Positions 18,619 to 26,124 of a stretch of 35,549 nt of DNA are shown in pieces; positions within the stretch are counted from its first letter, which is position 1, and each line of letters opens with the position of its first letter. This stretch comes from Sphingomonadaceae bacterium (lineage in GTDB: Bacteria > Pseudomonadota > Alphaproteobacteria > Sphingomonadales > Sphingomonadaceae). Below the pieces are notes generated by a model. That model saw only the letters and a list, made by a program, of their open reading frames with translations, was not told where the DNA came from and ran no database searches. A program made the translations under genes and the position numbers. The stretch is from the NCBI GenBank assembly GCA_947451145.1, contig CANFXW010000030.1, forward strand, positions 1-35,549, in the 5' to 3' direction.

Positions 18619-19167
18619 CTATGCTTTCGCCAACTCCACCTCGATCGCGCCGACGAGCGCAAGGTCATCGGGCGTGGTCGCAGGCGAGAAGCGGGCGGCA
18701 ACCTGACCGTGGCGGCCGATCAGGAACTTTTCAAAGTTCCACAGCACTTCGGGGTCTTCGGTTGGCGTCATGCCATAGCCGCGCAGTTTTTCGCGCCATT
18801 CCTCGGCATTGCCCTGCTTGGTGGGTTCGGCAGCGGTCAGCGCGGCATAGAGCGGCTGCTTGTCCGGCCCGGTGACATCAGCCTTGGCGAACATCGGGAA
18901 GGAAACGCCATAGTTCACCGAGCAGAAATCGGCGATTTCCGAATTGGAACCCGGCTCCTGCGCGCCGAAATCGTTGGCGGGAAAGCCAAGGACGACCAGC
19001 CCTTCATCCTTGTGCTTGCGATAGAGAGCCTCAAGCCCTTCATACTGCGGGGTCAGGCCGCACTTGGAAGCGACGTTGACGATCAGCACAACTTTGCCGG
19101 CATAGTTCGAAAGACTGTCTGGCGAGCCGTCGAGACGGGTCAACGGGATATAGGCAAGGTCGGACAT
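18619..19167 (-). CDS. Glutathione peroxidase (thioredoxin-type)
   Basis: The 182-residue protein reduces hydroperoxides. The peroxidatic cysteine is Cys36 (ASKCGLTPQY). Gln70 and Trp143 (WNFEKF) fill the catalytic tetrad, and Cys82 (FCSVNYGV) occupies the resolving-cysteine position used by thioredoxin-dependent members. The middle cysteine often present in GFPCNQF is an alanine (Ala64), with Asp in place of Gln two residues on. There is no signal peptide, so it is cytoplasmic. A good AAGGA ribosome site precedes the ATG at 19167. It lies 12 bases after scoB. Confidence 0.9.
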   Translation of the reverse strand: MSDLAYIPLTRLDGSPDSLSNYAGKVVLIVNVASKCGLTPQYEGLEALYRKHKDEGLVVLGFPANDFGAQEPGSNSEIADFCSVNYGVSFPMFAKADVTGPDKQPLYAALTAAEPTKQGNAEEWREKLRGYGMTPTEDPEVLWNFEKFLIGRHGQVAARFSPATTPDDLALVGAIEVELAKA

Positions 19168-19179
19168 CGGCTTTGATCC

Positions 19180-19839
19180 TTAATCGAGGTAATGCGCTGT
19201 GGTTCTGAAGCGCAGATCTTCCTTGGTGACGCCGGGCGCTAGCTCAACGAGTCGGAAAGGTGAATTGTGGTCTGCCCGCGCGAAAACGGCAAGGTCGGTA
19301 ATGATCATGTCGACCACGCCCTTACCGGTCAGCGGCAGGGTGCAGGCGGGAATGAACTTCGCACTGCCGTCCTTGGCACAATGCTCCATCACCACGATGA
19401 TCTTCTTCACACCGGCGACCAGGTCCATGGCCCCGCCCATGCCCTTGATCATCTTGCCCGGGATCATCCAGTTGGCGATGTCGCCGTTCTCGGCCACTTC
19501 CATCGCGCCGAGCACGGTGAGATCGATATGCCCGCCGCGGATCATTGCGAAAGACTGGGCCGAATCGAAATAGGCCGAATGCGGCAGTTCGCTAATCGTC
19601 TGCTTGCCGGCATTGATCAGATCGGCGTCAACCTCGTCCTCGGTCGGGAAAGGGCCAATGCCGAGCATGCCGTTTTCCGACTGCAGCGTTACTGTCATGC
19701 CCTCGGGCACGTGGTTGGCAACCAGCGTCGGGATGCCGATGCCGAGGTTGACGTAATAGCCATCCTGCAGTTCCTGCGCGGCGCGCGCGGCAATCTGGTC
19801 GCGGCTCCAGCCTTTGGTCAGGCCATCATGTTTGGTCAT
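19180..19839 (-). CDS. scoB: 3-oxoacid CoA-transferase subunit B
   Basis: The beta subunit of a succinyl-CoA:3-oxoacid-type CoA transferase exchanges CoA between an acyl-CoA and a 3-oxo acid such as acetoacetate. The 219-residue protein has [13 protein letters not shown] near residue 31 and the catalytic glutamate at about 55 in SENGMLG, then the conserved [14 protein letters not shown] and MGGAMDLV blocks. The alpha subunit is the first gene of the same unit, but a lipoprotein gene separates them. Substrate specificity (acetoacetate or another 3-oxoacid) cannot be settled from sequence. Confidence 0.92.
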   Translation of the reverse strand: MTKHDGLTKGWSRDQIAARAAQELQDGYYVNLGIGIPTLVANHVPEGMTVTLQSENGMLGIGPFPTEDEVDADLINAGKQTISELPHSAYFDSAQSFAMIRGGHIDLTVLGAMEVAENGDIANWMIPGKMIKGMGGAMDLVAGVKKIIVVMEHCAKDGSAKFIPACTLPLTGKGVVDMIITDLAVFARADHNSPFRLVELAPGVTKEDLRFRTTAHYLD

Positions 19840-19860
19840 GGCAAATCGAATCCTTGAATG

Positions 19861-20925
19861 TCAGGGCATTGGCGCAGGGGCGATGAACCAGCCGTCGCCA
19901 AACATGGCATCGGCGGGAATCTTGGTTTCGGGGTCGCGCAGGTAATCGAAAGCTTCGTCAAAATCACCGCGGCGGTCTCCGGCCATGGCGACGACGCACC
20001 AGTTATGCGCGGCGAGATTGCGGCGGGCCTGTTTGCGGTCTCCCTCACCGTTCAACAGCAGCAGCCGATCGGTGCGATTGGGATCGAGCCCGGCGCGGGC
20101 AAGGGTGAAATGGACCTTTTCGGACTGCTCGACTGGCAGGGCAGAGGTCCACAGGATGGTGATTCCCGCAGCCCTCAGAGCGGCCAGATCATCGGCCAGA
20201 CCGGGCGCTGCCTTCAGCGCTTCGGGATCGAAAGTCGATAGGCCGGGGTCCAGATCGATCATCACTGCCGGTGCCAGTGCCCCGCACTGCGCGCGCCGGG
20301 GCTTGGCCAGCGGGTTGGCAGGATCGATCACATCGAGCGACGAATTGGCCTCGGGCGAATTGGCGTGATGGATGGCGTAAGCAGCAAGACCGGCATAGCC
20401 GCTGGCCGACTTGTCTGCCGGGATTGGCAGCACGGCTACGGCCGGTGCCTTTGCCAGCGCCTTGGGCTGCTCGCGCGGCGCGACGACAGCCGAGGCGGAA
20501 GGAGCCTTGTTCTGCGGAGCCGGGGTTGGATAGATCACCGTAGTCGTTACCACTGGCGCGGGCGGCGGTGTGGCTTCCTCAACGGTATAGAGCTTCGGCG
20601 CGGGCGGGCTGCCGAGACCGGCAGGGAGGAGGCTGGCCTTGGCGCCGCCTTCACCGGCAAAGACCGGCACCCGCTCGGGCGCAGGGGCGGGCGCAATCAC
20701 CGGCGCTGGTTCTGGTGCCTTGGCCAATGCCGGTGCTGAAGGGGATGGGGCCGGGGAAGGAGACGGCACCGCGTCCACCACCTCAACCCGATGTTTCTTG
20801 TCAATCAGCTTCTTCTTGGCGGCCATGCTGGCCGCTACAACCGGGACAACCGCTGCGACACAGCCGGAAAGCGCTGGAAGCGCCCCCAGCAGAACCGCCA
20901 GCTGGATGGCTCGCCGATTATGCAT
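19861..20925 (-). CDS. Lipoprotein with Pro/Ala-rich linker and HAD phosphatase-like domain
   Basis: The 354-residue protein starts with a lipobox (ALSGC, lipidated Cys22), so it should be anchored in the cell envelope. Residues about 52-170 are a proline/alanine/valine-rich linker. The C-terminal domain shows the HAD-superfamily pattern: DLD at 224-226 (IDLDPG), a Thr/Ser after a hydrophobic strand (ILWTS, 257-261), a basic residue (DRKQARR) and GDRRGD at 316-321. The order resembles class C acid phosphatases such as lipoprotein e(P4), although the residue after DxD-P is Gly instead of Thr. Its ATG overlaps the scoA stop (TGATG) and it ends 21 bases before scoB. Phosphatase activity is inferred. 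Confidence 0.68.
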   Translation of the reverse strand: MHNRRAIQLAVLLGALPALSGCVAAVVPVVAASMAAKKKLIDKKHRVEVVDAVPSPSPAPSPSAPALAKAPEPAPVIAPAPAPERVPVFAGEGGAKASLLPAGLGSPPAPKLYTVEEATPPPAPVVTTTVIYPTPAPQNKAPSASAVVAPREQPKALAKAPAVAVLPIPADKSASGYAGLAAYAIHHANSPEANSSLDVIDPANPLAKPRRAQCGALAPAVMIDLDPGLSTFDPEALKAAPGLADDLAALRAAGITILWTSALPVEQSEKVHFTLARAGLDPNRTDRLLLLNGEGDRKQARRNLAAHNWCVVAMAGDRRGDFDEAFDYLRDPETKIPADAMFGDGWFIAPAPMP

Positions 20926-21632
20926 CAGCCAACATCCGTATTGCGCGTAGTGCGGAACTCGATCTTCTTGTCGTAGGGCGAACCAATGATCACGCGCTGC
21001 ACATAGACGCCGGGCAGGTGGATCGCTTCGGGATCGAGCGCGCCTGCAGGAACGACTTCCTCAACCTCCACCACGCAAACCCGTCCACAGGTCGCGGCAG
21101 GTACGTTGAAGTTGCGCGCCGTCTTGCGGAACACGACATTGCCGGTTTCGTCGGCCTTCCACGCCTTGACGATGGCGAGGTCGGCAAAGATGCCGCGCTC
21201 AAGGATATACTCCTGACCGTCGAAGATCTTGCTTTCCTTGCCCTCGGCCACCAGCGTGCCGACGCCGGTCTTGGTGTAGAACCCGGGGATACCCGCGCCC
21301 GCAGAGCGCATCCGTTCGGCCAGAGTGCCTTGCGGACAGAATTCCACCTCAAGCTCACCTGAAAGGAACTGGCGTTCGAACTCCTTGTTCTCGCCTACGT
21401 AGCTGGCGATCATCTTCTTGACCTGCCGGGTGCGGAGCAGCTTGCCGATGCCCTCGTTATCGATGCCGGCATTGTTGCTGGCAAAGGTCAGGTTCTTCAC
21501 ACCGCTTTCCGCAATGGCATCGATCAGGCGCTCGGGAATGCCGCAAAGCCCGAAGCCGCCACTGGCGATCAGCATGCCGTCCTTGAGCAGGCCGTCGAGC
21601 GCGGTCTTGGCATCGGGGTAGAGCTTTTTCAT
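20925..21632 (-). CDS. scoA: 3-oxoacid CoA-transferase subunit A
   Basis: The alpha subunit of the CoA transferase, 235 residues. It shows the glycine-rich SGGFGLCGIPE motif near residue 24, the NNAGIDN block, the GxGxx-type VGENKEFERQ segment, and the C-terminal PYDKKIEFRTTR. A strong GGAGGA ribosome site lies just before the ATG at 21632. It leads the unit scoA-lipoprotein-scoB-glutathione peroxidase-ferritin-like and is divergent from the UspA gene. The enzyme is likely to serve ketone body or 3-oxoacid use. Confidence 0.93.
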   Translation of the reverse strand: MKKLYPDAKTALDGLLKDGMLIASGGFGLCGIPERLIDAIAESGVKNLTFASNNAGIDNEGIGKLLRTRQVKKMIASYVGENKEFERQFLSGELEVEFCPQGTLAERMRSAGAGIPGFYTKTGVGTLVAEGKESKIFDGQEYILERGIFADLAIVKAWKADETGNVVFRKTARNFNVPAATCGRVCVVEVEEVVPAGALDPEAIHLPGVYVQRVIIGSPYDKKIEFRTTRNTDVG

Positions 21633-21785
21633 GTTTCCTCCAGCTGCGGGGAACCTCGCAGAGCTTCGCGCGTTCCCTAAGCCAGTGCCACAGGGATGTC
21701 AGCAGGCTTTTGATCTGAATCATTGCTGTTCGCGGGGAGCACGGTGCAATTTGATGGCGGTCGCTGATGAGATGGGAATTTGCCG

Positions 21786-22568
21786 ATGCGCTCGATATTG
21801 GTTCATGCAGAACGCGGCTCCGCCGGACAGGCGCGGGTCGAAACTGCCCTTTCGCTGGCCCGGATGACGGGCGGACATGTGACCCTGCTGATCGATACGC
21901 CCGTCATGCGCTATACCACGATGGATGCAATGGGCGGTGCGGTTGTCGCCTCCGAAGCCTTGCAGGAGGCCATGGCTAGCGACGATGCCTTCGCCCGCTC
22001 TTGCAGCGAGAATTTGGCCAAGGAAGACGTGCCCTTCACGGTGCTGCGCGCCGAGGTCGAACCGATCGACGCACTGGCCCGCGCGGCCCGACTGGCTGAC
22101 GTGGTCATCACCGCAAGGAAGGATCCCACGACGGGAGATTTGCCGCTCTCGCTGCGCTGCCCGGTTCTGGCGGTGAATGACGGGAACTTGCTCTCCTTCC
22201 CGCTGTCCAGAGCCTGTCTTGCCTGGGATGGCAGCGCCGAAGCGGCCGCCGCCCTGCGCAGCGCCGCGCCGCTGCTCGCGGGATGCGGGGAGGTGACCAT
22301 CATCACGATTGAGGATGCGCCAGGCGATTGGCCCGCCATCGATGCGGCGGCCTACCTCTCGCGCCACGGTATCCAGGCCGAAGTACAATCGCTCGCGCGG
22401 ATCGGTTCGATCGAAGAGACGCTGGCCCGTGAACTGCAACTGCGCCAGTGCCAGTTGCTGGTGATGGGTGCTTTCGGGCACAGCCGGATGCGTGAGTTCC
22501 TGTTCGGCGGGGTGACGCGCAGCTTCCTGGAATACGAATCGGCCCCGCCACTTCTGCTCGCACACTGA
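21786..22568 (+). CDS. Tandem universal stress protein (UspA) domain protein
   Basis: The 260-residue protein has two Usp-like halves. The first (1-140) begins MRSILVHAERG and is degenerate in its nucleotide motif. The second (about 141-260) ends with MGAFGHSRMREFLFGGVTR, which matches the G-2x-G-9x-G-S/T ATP-binding signature of UspA proteins. I use the ATG at 21786; an in-frame TTG two codons earlier is less likely. Such proteins act in stress survival in the cytoplasm, but the ligand and partner here are unknown. It is transcribed divergently from scoA. Confidence 0.86.
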   Translation: MRSILVHAERGSAGQARVETALSLARMTGGHVTLLIDTPVMRYTTMDAMGGAVVASEALQEAMASDDAFARSCSENLAKEDVPFTVLRAEVEPIDALARAARLADVVITARKDPTTGDLPLSLRCPVLAVNDGNLLSFPLSRACLAWDGSAEAAAALRSAAPLLAGCGEVTIITIEDAPGDWPAIDAAAYLSRHGIQAEVQSLARIGSIEETLARELQLRQCQLLVMGAFGHSRMREFLFGGVTRSFLEYESAPPLLLAH

Positions 22569-22780
22569 TTCGCCACCGACCGTTTGGTCGCATCAGAAAC
22601 CATGCTGCGGCGCAAAATGAATTGCGCCGTCGGCATGGAATTGCGCGATTGGCAATGATTCCCCCAGAATAAAATATATTTGATTCATACAGGTAATTGA
22701 ACCTTGCAGCAGCAGTTGCAAATCATGCAACCAAAAATGCACTTTTCGCACTTGCACAAAAACGGGTCGGAGGGCAATTA
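22569..22780. other. Gene-free region with hairpin, tandem repeats and AT-rich stretch
   Basis: No coding gene is seen here. A perfect stem CGGCGCAA (22608-22615) with TTGCGCCG (22622-22629) follows the UspA gene. Two adjacent near-copies of a 19-20 base unit starting GAATTGCGC lie at 22619-22637 and 22638-22657. The second contains TTGGCA (22649-22654), a possible -35 box before the AT-rich run 22668-22680, which holds TAAAAT and TATATT; spacings of 15 and 20 bases are both non-ideal. A palindrome GTTGCA-AATCA-TGCAAC lies at 22715-22731. Confidence 0.5.
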
Positions 22781-22851
22781 GACGGTGCCTTTCAGGCATC
22801 CTCTCCCAAGACTTTCAAAGGCCCGGTCGGCAACGACCGGGCCCTTTTTTT
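22781..22851 (+). ncRNA. Candidate small RNA with CCUCUCCC motif
   Basis: The core is a short hairpin (GCC-TTTCA-GGC, 22787-22797; a longer version pairs GGTGCC with GGCATCC around a bulge), then an unpaired ATCCTCTCCCAAGAC stretch, then a strong terminator. No gene ends nearby: the preceding stop codon is over 200 bases upstream and the next gene starts 117 bases downstream. A hairpin, an exposed C/U anti-SD-like motif and a terminator hairpin are the layout of known alphaproteobacterial trans-acting small RNAs. The 5' end is uncertain and may lie as far up as about 22685. Confidence 0.45.
22817..22851 (+). terminator. Strong free-standing intrinsic terminator
   Basis: GGCCCGGTCG (22820-22829) and CGACCGGGCC (22834-22843) pair perfectly around a GCAA tetraloop of the stable GNRA class, followed by a T-run to 22851. 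It is 250 bases after the UspA stop codon, too far to be its simple 3' end without another explanation. Confidence 0.93.
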
Positions 22852-22967
22852 GCCTCTGATGCAGGCAACAGCCCTTGTCGGCGGGCAACGGCACTTGGTC
22901 GATATTGGGGTGACTGGCGGGTGGGTTGTGGAACTCTCTCCAGACTAACTTCTGGGAGACCACTGCC

Positions 22968-23726
22968 ATGCGCCGCCGGATTTCTACGCTCGCCCTGCTG
23001 GGAGCCGCCTTGCTCGCCCAACCGCTGCTAACCACGCCGCTGATGGCGAAGCCCGCCGACTATGCCCCGCTGCTCTCCGATCCGCTGCGCAGCCCGCAGA
23101 TGGTCAAGCTCGATGCCGGTCGCATGCCGGCCGAGGTGCTCGATTTCGCGCATGTGAAAAAGGGCCAGAAGGTTTTCGATTTCTTTGCGGGCAGCGGTTA
23201 CTATTCGTTGCTGCTGGCCAAGGCGGTGGGCGCAAAGGGCTCGGTCACTGCTGCCAACCCGCTCGGTGAAAATGATCCCAAGGCGTGGGAAGCCTTCGCC
23301 AGCAAGGTTCCGCAGCTTCAGGTGAAGGTCATGGAAGTGGCCGACATGAAGTTCGCGCCGAAGTCCTTCGATCTGCTGTTCACCAACCTGAACTACCACG
23401 ATCTCTATTGGGAATCGGAAAAGTACCATTTCCCGCGTGTCGACGTGCCAAGGGCGCTGGCCAATTGGTTCTCTGTCGTAAAGCCCGGTGGTCACGTAGT
23501 GATCATCGATCACGCAGGCCCGGCCGGTGATACCCGCGAGATCGCTGACCGGCTCCACCGCATCGATGTGGCGCGGGTCAAGGCAGACATGAAGGCCGCC
23601 GGATTCGTGCTCGAAGCCGAGGGTACTTTCCTGCAAAATAGGGCCGATGATCACAGCAAGCTGGTGTTCGATCCCGCAGTCAGGGGAAAAACCGACCGCT
23701 TTATCCTGCGATTCCGCCGTCCCTGA
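22968..23726 (+). CDS. Exported SAM-dependent methyltransferase-like protein
   Basis: From the ATG at 22968 (GGGAG ribosome site nine bases upstream) the protein has 252 residues. The N-terminus is a classic signal peptide: RRR, then a hydrophobic core, ending near LMA-K at residue 28. The mature part is a class I methyltransferase fold with motif I FDFFAGSGYYS (70-80), a post-I acidic/turn region, and LNYHD and KPGGHVVIIDH later blocks. It resembles COG4798 predicted methyltransferases. S-adenosylmethionine is not expected outside the cytoplasm, so the real activity is unclear. It precedes the Cdc48 gene by 97 bases on the same strand. Confidence 0.8.
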   Translation: MRRRISTLALLGAALLAQPLLTTPLMAKPADYAPLLSDPLRSPQMVKLDAGRMPAEVLDFAHVKKGQKVFDFFAGSGYYSLLLAKAVGAKGSVTAANPLGENDPKAWEAFASKVPQLQVKVMEVADMKFAPKSFDLLFTNLNYHDLYWESEKYHFPRVDVPRALANWFSVVKPGGHVVIIDHAGPAGDTREIADRLHRIDVARVKADMKAAGFVLEAEGTFLQNRADDHSKLVFDPAVRGKTDRFILRFRRP

Positions 23727-23823
23727 GTGATAACAGCGCCAAGAATTGCAATTGGCACAGACAGTTCCTAGCTTTGTTCCCCCGGCTTGATTGCCGCACG
23801 GCATAAGCGAAGGAGCGCGCAGG

Positions 23824-26118
23824 ATGGCCGAGGCCAACGACACCACGGTAAAGCTTCAGGTCGCGGCTGCGCGGCAGGAAGAAAGCGGCCAGGGTATTGC
23901 CCGGATGCCCAAGTCGGCGCTCTCGGCGCTAGGGATCATCGAAGGCGATGTCATCGAGATTTCCGGTAAGCGTGCCACCCCGGCCCGCGCCGTGCTGGCC
24001 TATGCCGAGGATGAAGGGCTGGAAGTGATCCGGCTCGACGGCCTTCAGCGCGCCAATGCCGAAGTGGGATCGGGCGATCATGTGACCGTCCGCAAAGCCG
24101 AATCGCGCGCCGCCACTCGCGTGGTTTTCGCGCCCGCGCAAAAGGAGATGCGGCTCAACGGCCCGGCGGAGGCGCTGCGCCGCAACTTCTTCCAGCGGCC
24201 GCTGATCGCCGGAGACATTGTCGCCACCACCGGCCAGCAGCAGGTGCACGACATGCCGCCACAGGTCGCGCGGATGTTCAACGCCCCGGCCTATGCCCTG
24301 ACCCAGATCCGCCTGACGGTGGTTTCCACCGCGCCCAAGGGCATCGTCCACATCGACGAGCATACCGAGGTGGAACTGCGCGAGGAATTCGAAGAGGCCC
24401 GCGGCAGCCGCGCTGACGTGAACTATGACGACGTTGGGGGCATGGGCGATACCATCCGGCAATTGCGCGAGATGGTGGAACTGCCGCTGCGCTATCCCGA
24501 ACTGTTCACCCGGCTCGGCGTCGATCCGCCGAAGGGCGTGCTTCTGCATGGCCCTCCAGGCACTGGCAAGACGCGGCTGGCGCGCGCCGTCGCCAACGAG
24601 AGCGAGGCCAGCTTCTCGGTAATCAACGGCCCTGAAATCATGGGCAGCGCCTATGGCGAAAGCGAACGCCGCCTGCGCGAGGTGTTTGAGGAAGCGTCCA
24701 AGAACGCCCCCGCCATCATCTTCATCGACGAGATCGATTCGATTGCCCCCAAACGCGGACAGGTTTCGGGCGAGGCGGAAAAGCGGCTGGTCGCGCAATT
24801 GCTGACCCTGATGGACGGGCTGCATGCGCGGTCCAACGTCGTCGTCATCGCCGCCACCAATCGCCCCGATGCCATCGACGAGGCCCTGCGCCGCCCCGGT
24901 CGGTTTGACCGCGAGATCGTCGTCGGCGTGCCGGATGAGAAGGGTCGCCGCGAGATCATCGGCATCCACACCCGCGGCATGCCGCTCAGCGCCGATGTCG
25001 ATCTCGATGAACTGGCGCGCACCACGCACGGCTTTGTCGGTGCAGACCTTGCCGCTTTGGCGCGTGAGGCGGCGATCGAGGCGGTGCGGCGGATCATGCC
25101 GCTGCTCGATCTGGAGGCCCAGACCATCCCGCCGGAGGTGCTCGACAGCCTCTGCGTCTCGCGCGATGATTTCGTCCAGGCACTCAAGCGCGTCCAGCCC
25201 AGCGCCATGCGTGAGGTTATGGTGCAGGTTCCAAACGTGGGCTGGGACGATGTCGGCGGCGTCGGTGAGGCCGAAGCCAAGCTGCGCGAAGGCATCGAAC
25301 TGCCGCTCAAGCACCCCGAGGCCTTCCACCGGCTCGGCATCCGTCCGGCCAAGGGCTTCCTGCTCTATGGCCCGCCCGGAACCGGCAAGACCCTGCTGGC
25401 CAAAGCGGTCGCCAAGGAGGCCGAGGCCAATTTCATCTCGATCAAGTCGAGCGACCTGCTCAGCAAATGGTTTGGTGAAAGCGAGCAGCAGATTTCCAAA
25501 CTGTTCGCCCGCGCGCGGCAGGTGGCCCCCTGCATCATCTTCATCGACGAGATCGACAGCCTCGTTCCGGCACGCGGCTCTGGCGGCAGCGAGCCGCAGG
25601 TTACCGCGCGGGTGGTCAACACCATCCTCGCCGAGATGGACGGGCTTGAGGAACTGCACTCGATCGTCGTCATCGGCGCGACCAACCGGCCAACGCTGGT
25701 CGATCCCGCGCTGCTGCGGCCGGGCAGGCTCGATGAGCTGGTCTATGTCGGCACGCCTGACGAGGGTGGGCGCGAGCACATCCTGAAGATCCACACAGCC
25801 AAAATGCCGCTCGCCAAGGACGTCGATCTGGCCGAAGTGGCCAAGCAGACCGAACGCTTCACCGGTGCCGATCTGGAAGACGTGGTCCGCCGCGCTGGCC
25901 TCTCGGCGATCCGCCGGTCAGGCGAGGGGGCAAAGCAGGTCAACAAGGCCGATTTCACCGCCGCGCTCGCCGATAGCCGCGCCACGGTCACGCCCGAAAT
26001 GGAAGGCGAATATGCCAAGATGAAGGGCGAACTGAAGCGCCGCGCCATGGAAGTCGCGCCGATCGGGTTTGTGGTCCCTGGTATGCTGACCCCGGAGCGC
26101 GCCAAAAAGCACGGCTAG
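23824..26118 (+). CDS. Cdc48/p97 (VCP)-type AAA ATPase
   Basis: This 764-residue protein has the complete Cdc48 layout. An N domain (about 1-190) contains the double-psi barrel with RMPKSALSALGI and GDVIEISGKR. AAA domain D1 has Walker A GPPGTGKT at 243-250 and the Walker B acidic pair at 302-303. AAA domain D2 has Walker A at 516-523 and the acidic pair at 575-576. Arginine-finger regions (RRPGRFDRE, LRPGRLDEL) are present in both. The D2 pore loop keeps aromatic Trp549-Phe550; the D1 loop is GSAYG instead of KYYG. It likely unfolds or extracts proteins. The start is the ATG at 23824; an earlier in-frame start would add 11 residues. Confidence 0.94.
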   Translation: MAEANDTTVKLQVAAARQEESGQGIARMPKSALSALGIIEGDVIEISGKRATPARAVLAYAEDEGLEVIRLDGLQRANAEVGSGDHVTVRKAESRAATRVVFAPAQKEMRLNGPAEALRRNFFQRPLIAGDIVATTGQQQVHDMPPQVARMFNAPAYALTQIRLTVVSTAPKGIVHIDEHTEVELREEFEEARGSRADVNYDDVGGMGDTIRQLREMVELPLRYPELFTRLGVDPPKGVLLHGPPGTGKTRLARAVANESEASFSVINGPEIMGSAYGESERRLREVFEEASKNAPAIIFIDEIDSIAPKRGQVSGEAEKRLVAQLLTLMDGLHARSNVVVIAATNRPDAIDEALRRPGRFDREIVVGVPDEKGRREIIGIHTRGMPLSADVDLDELARTTHGFVGADLAALAREAAIEAVRRIMPLLDLEAQTIPPEVLDSLCVSRDDFVQALKRVQPSAMREVMVQVPNVGWDDVGGVGEAEAKLREGIELPLKHPEAFHRLGIRPAKGFLLYGPPGTGKTLLAKAVAKEAEANFISIKSSDLLSKWFGESEQQISKLFARARQVAPCIIFIDEIDSLVPARGSGGSEPQVTARVVNTILAEMDGLEELHSIVVIGATNRPTLVDPALLRPGRLDELVYVGTPDEGGREHILKIHTAKMPLAKDVDLAEVAKQTERFTGADLEDVVRRAGLSAIRRSGEGAKQVNKADFTAALADSRATVTPEMEGEYAKMKGELKRRAMEVAPIGFVVPGMLTPERAKKHG

Positions 26119-26124
26119 GGCTGT

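Noticed and set aside
22741..22780. TTGCAC-N17-CAATTA as a sigma-70 promoter for the small RNA
   Set aside because: Spacing is ideal but both hexamers match the consensus poorly; it is left open rather than annotated.
23750..23775. Sigma-54 promoter before the Cdc48 gene (TTGGCAC)
   Set aside because: The -24-like half is present but the GC of the -12 element is not at the required distance.
23929..25794. Open frame of over 600 codons antisense to the Cdc48 gene
   Set aside because: The same compositional shadow effect; the sense frame has complete AAA motifs and the antisense protein has no domain.
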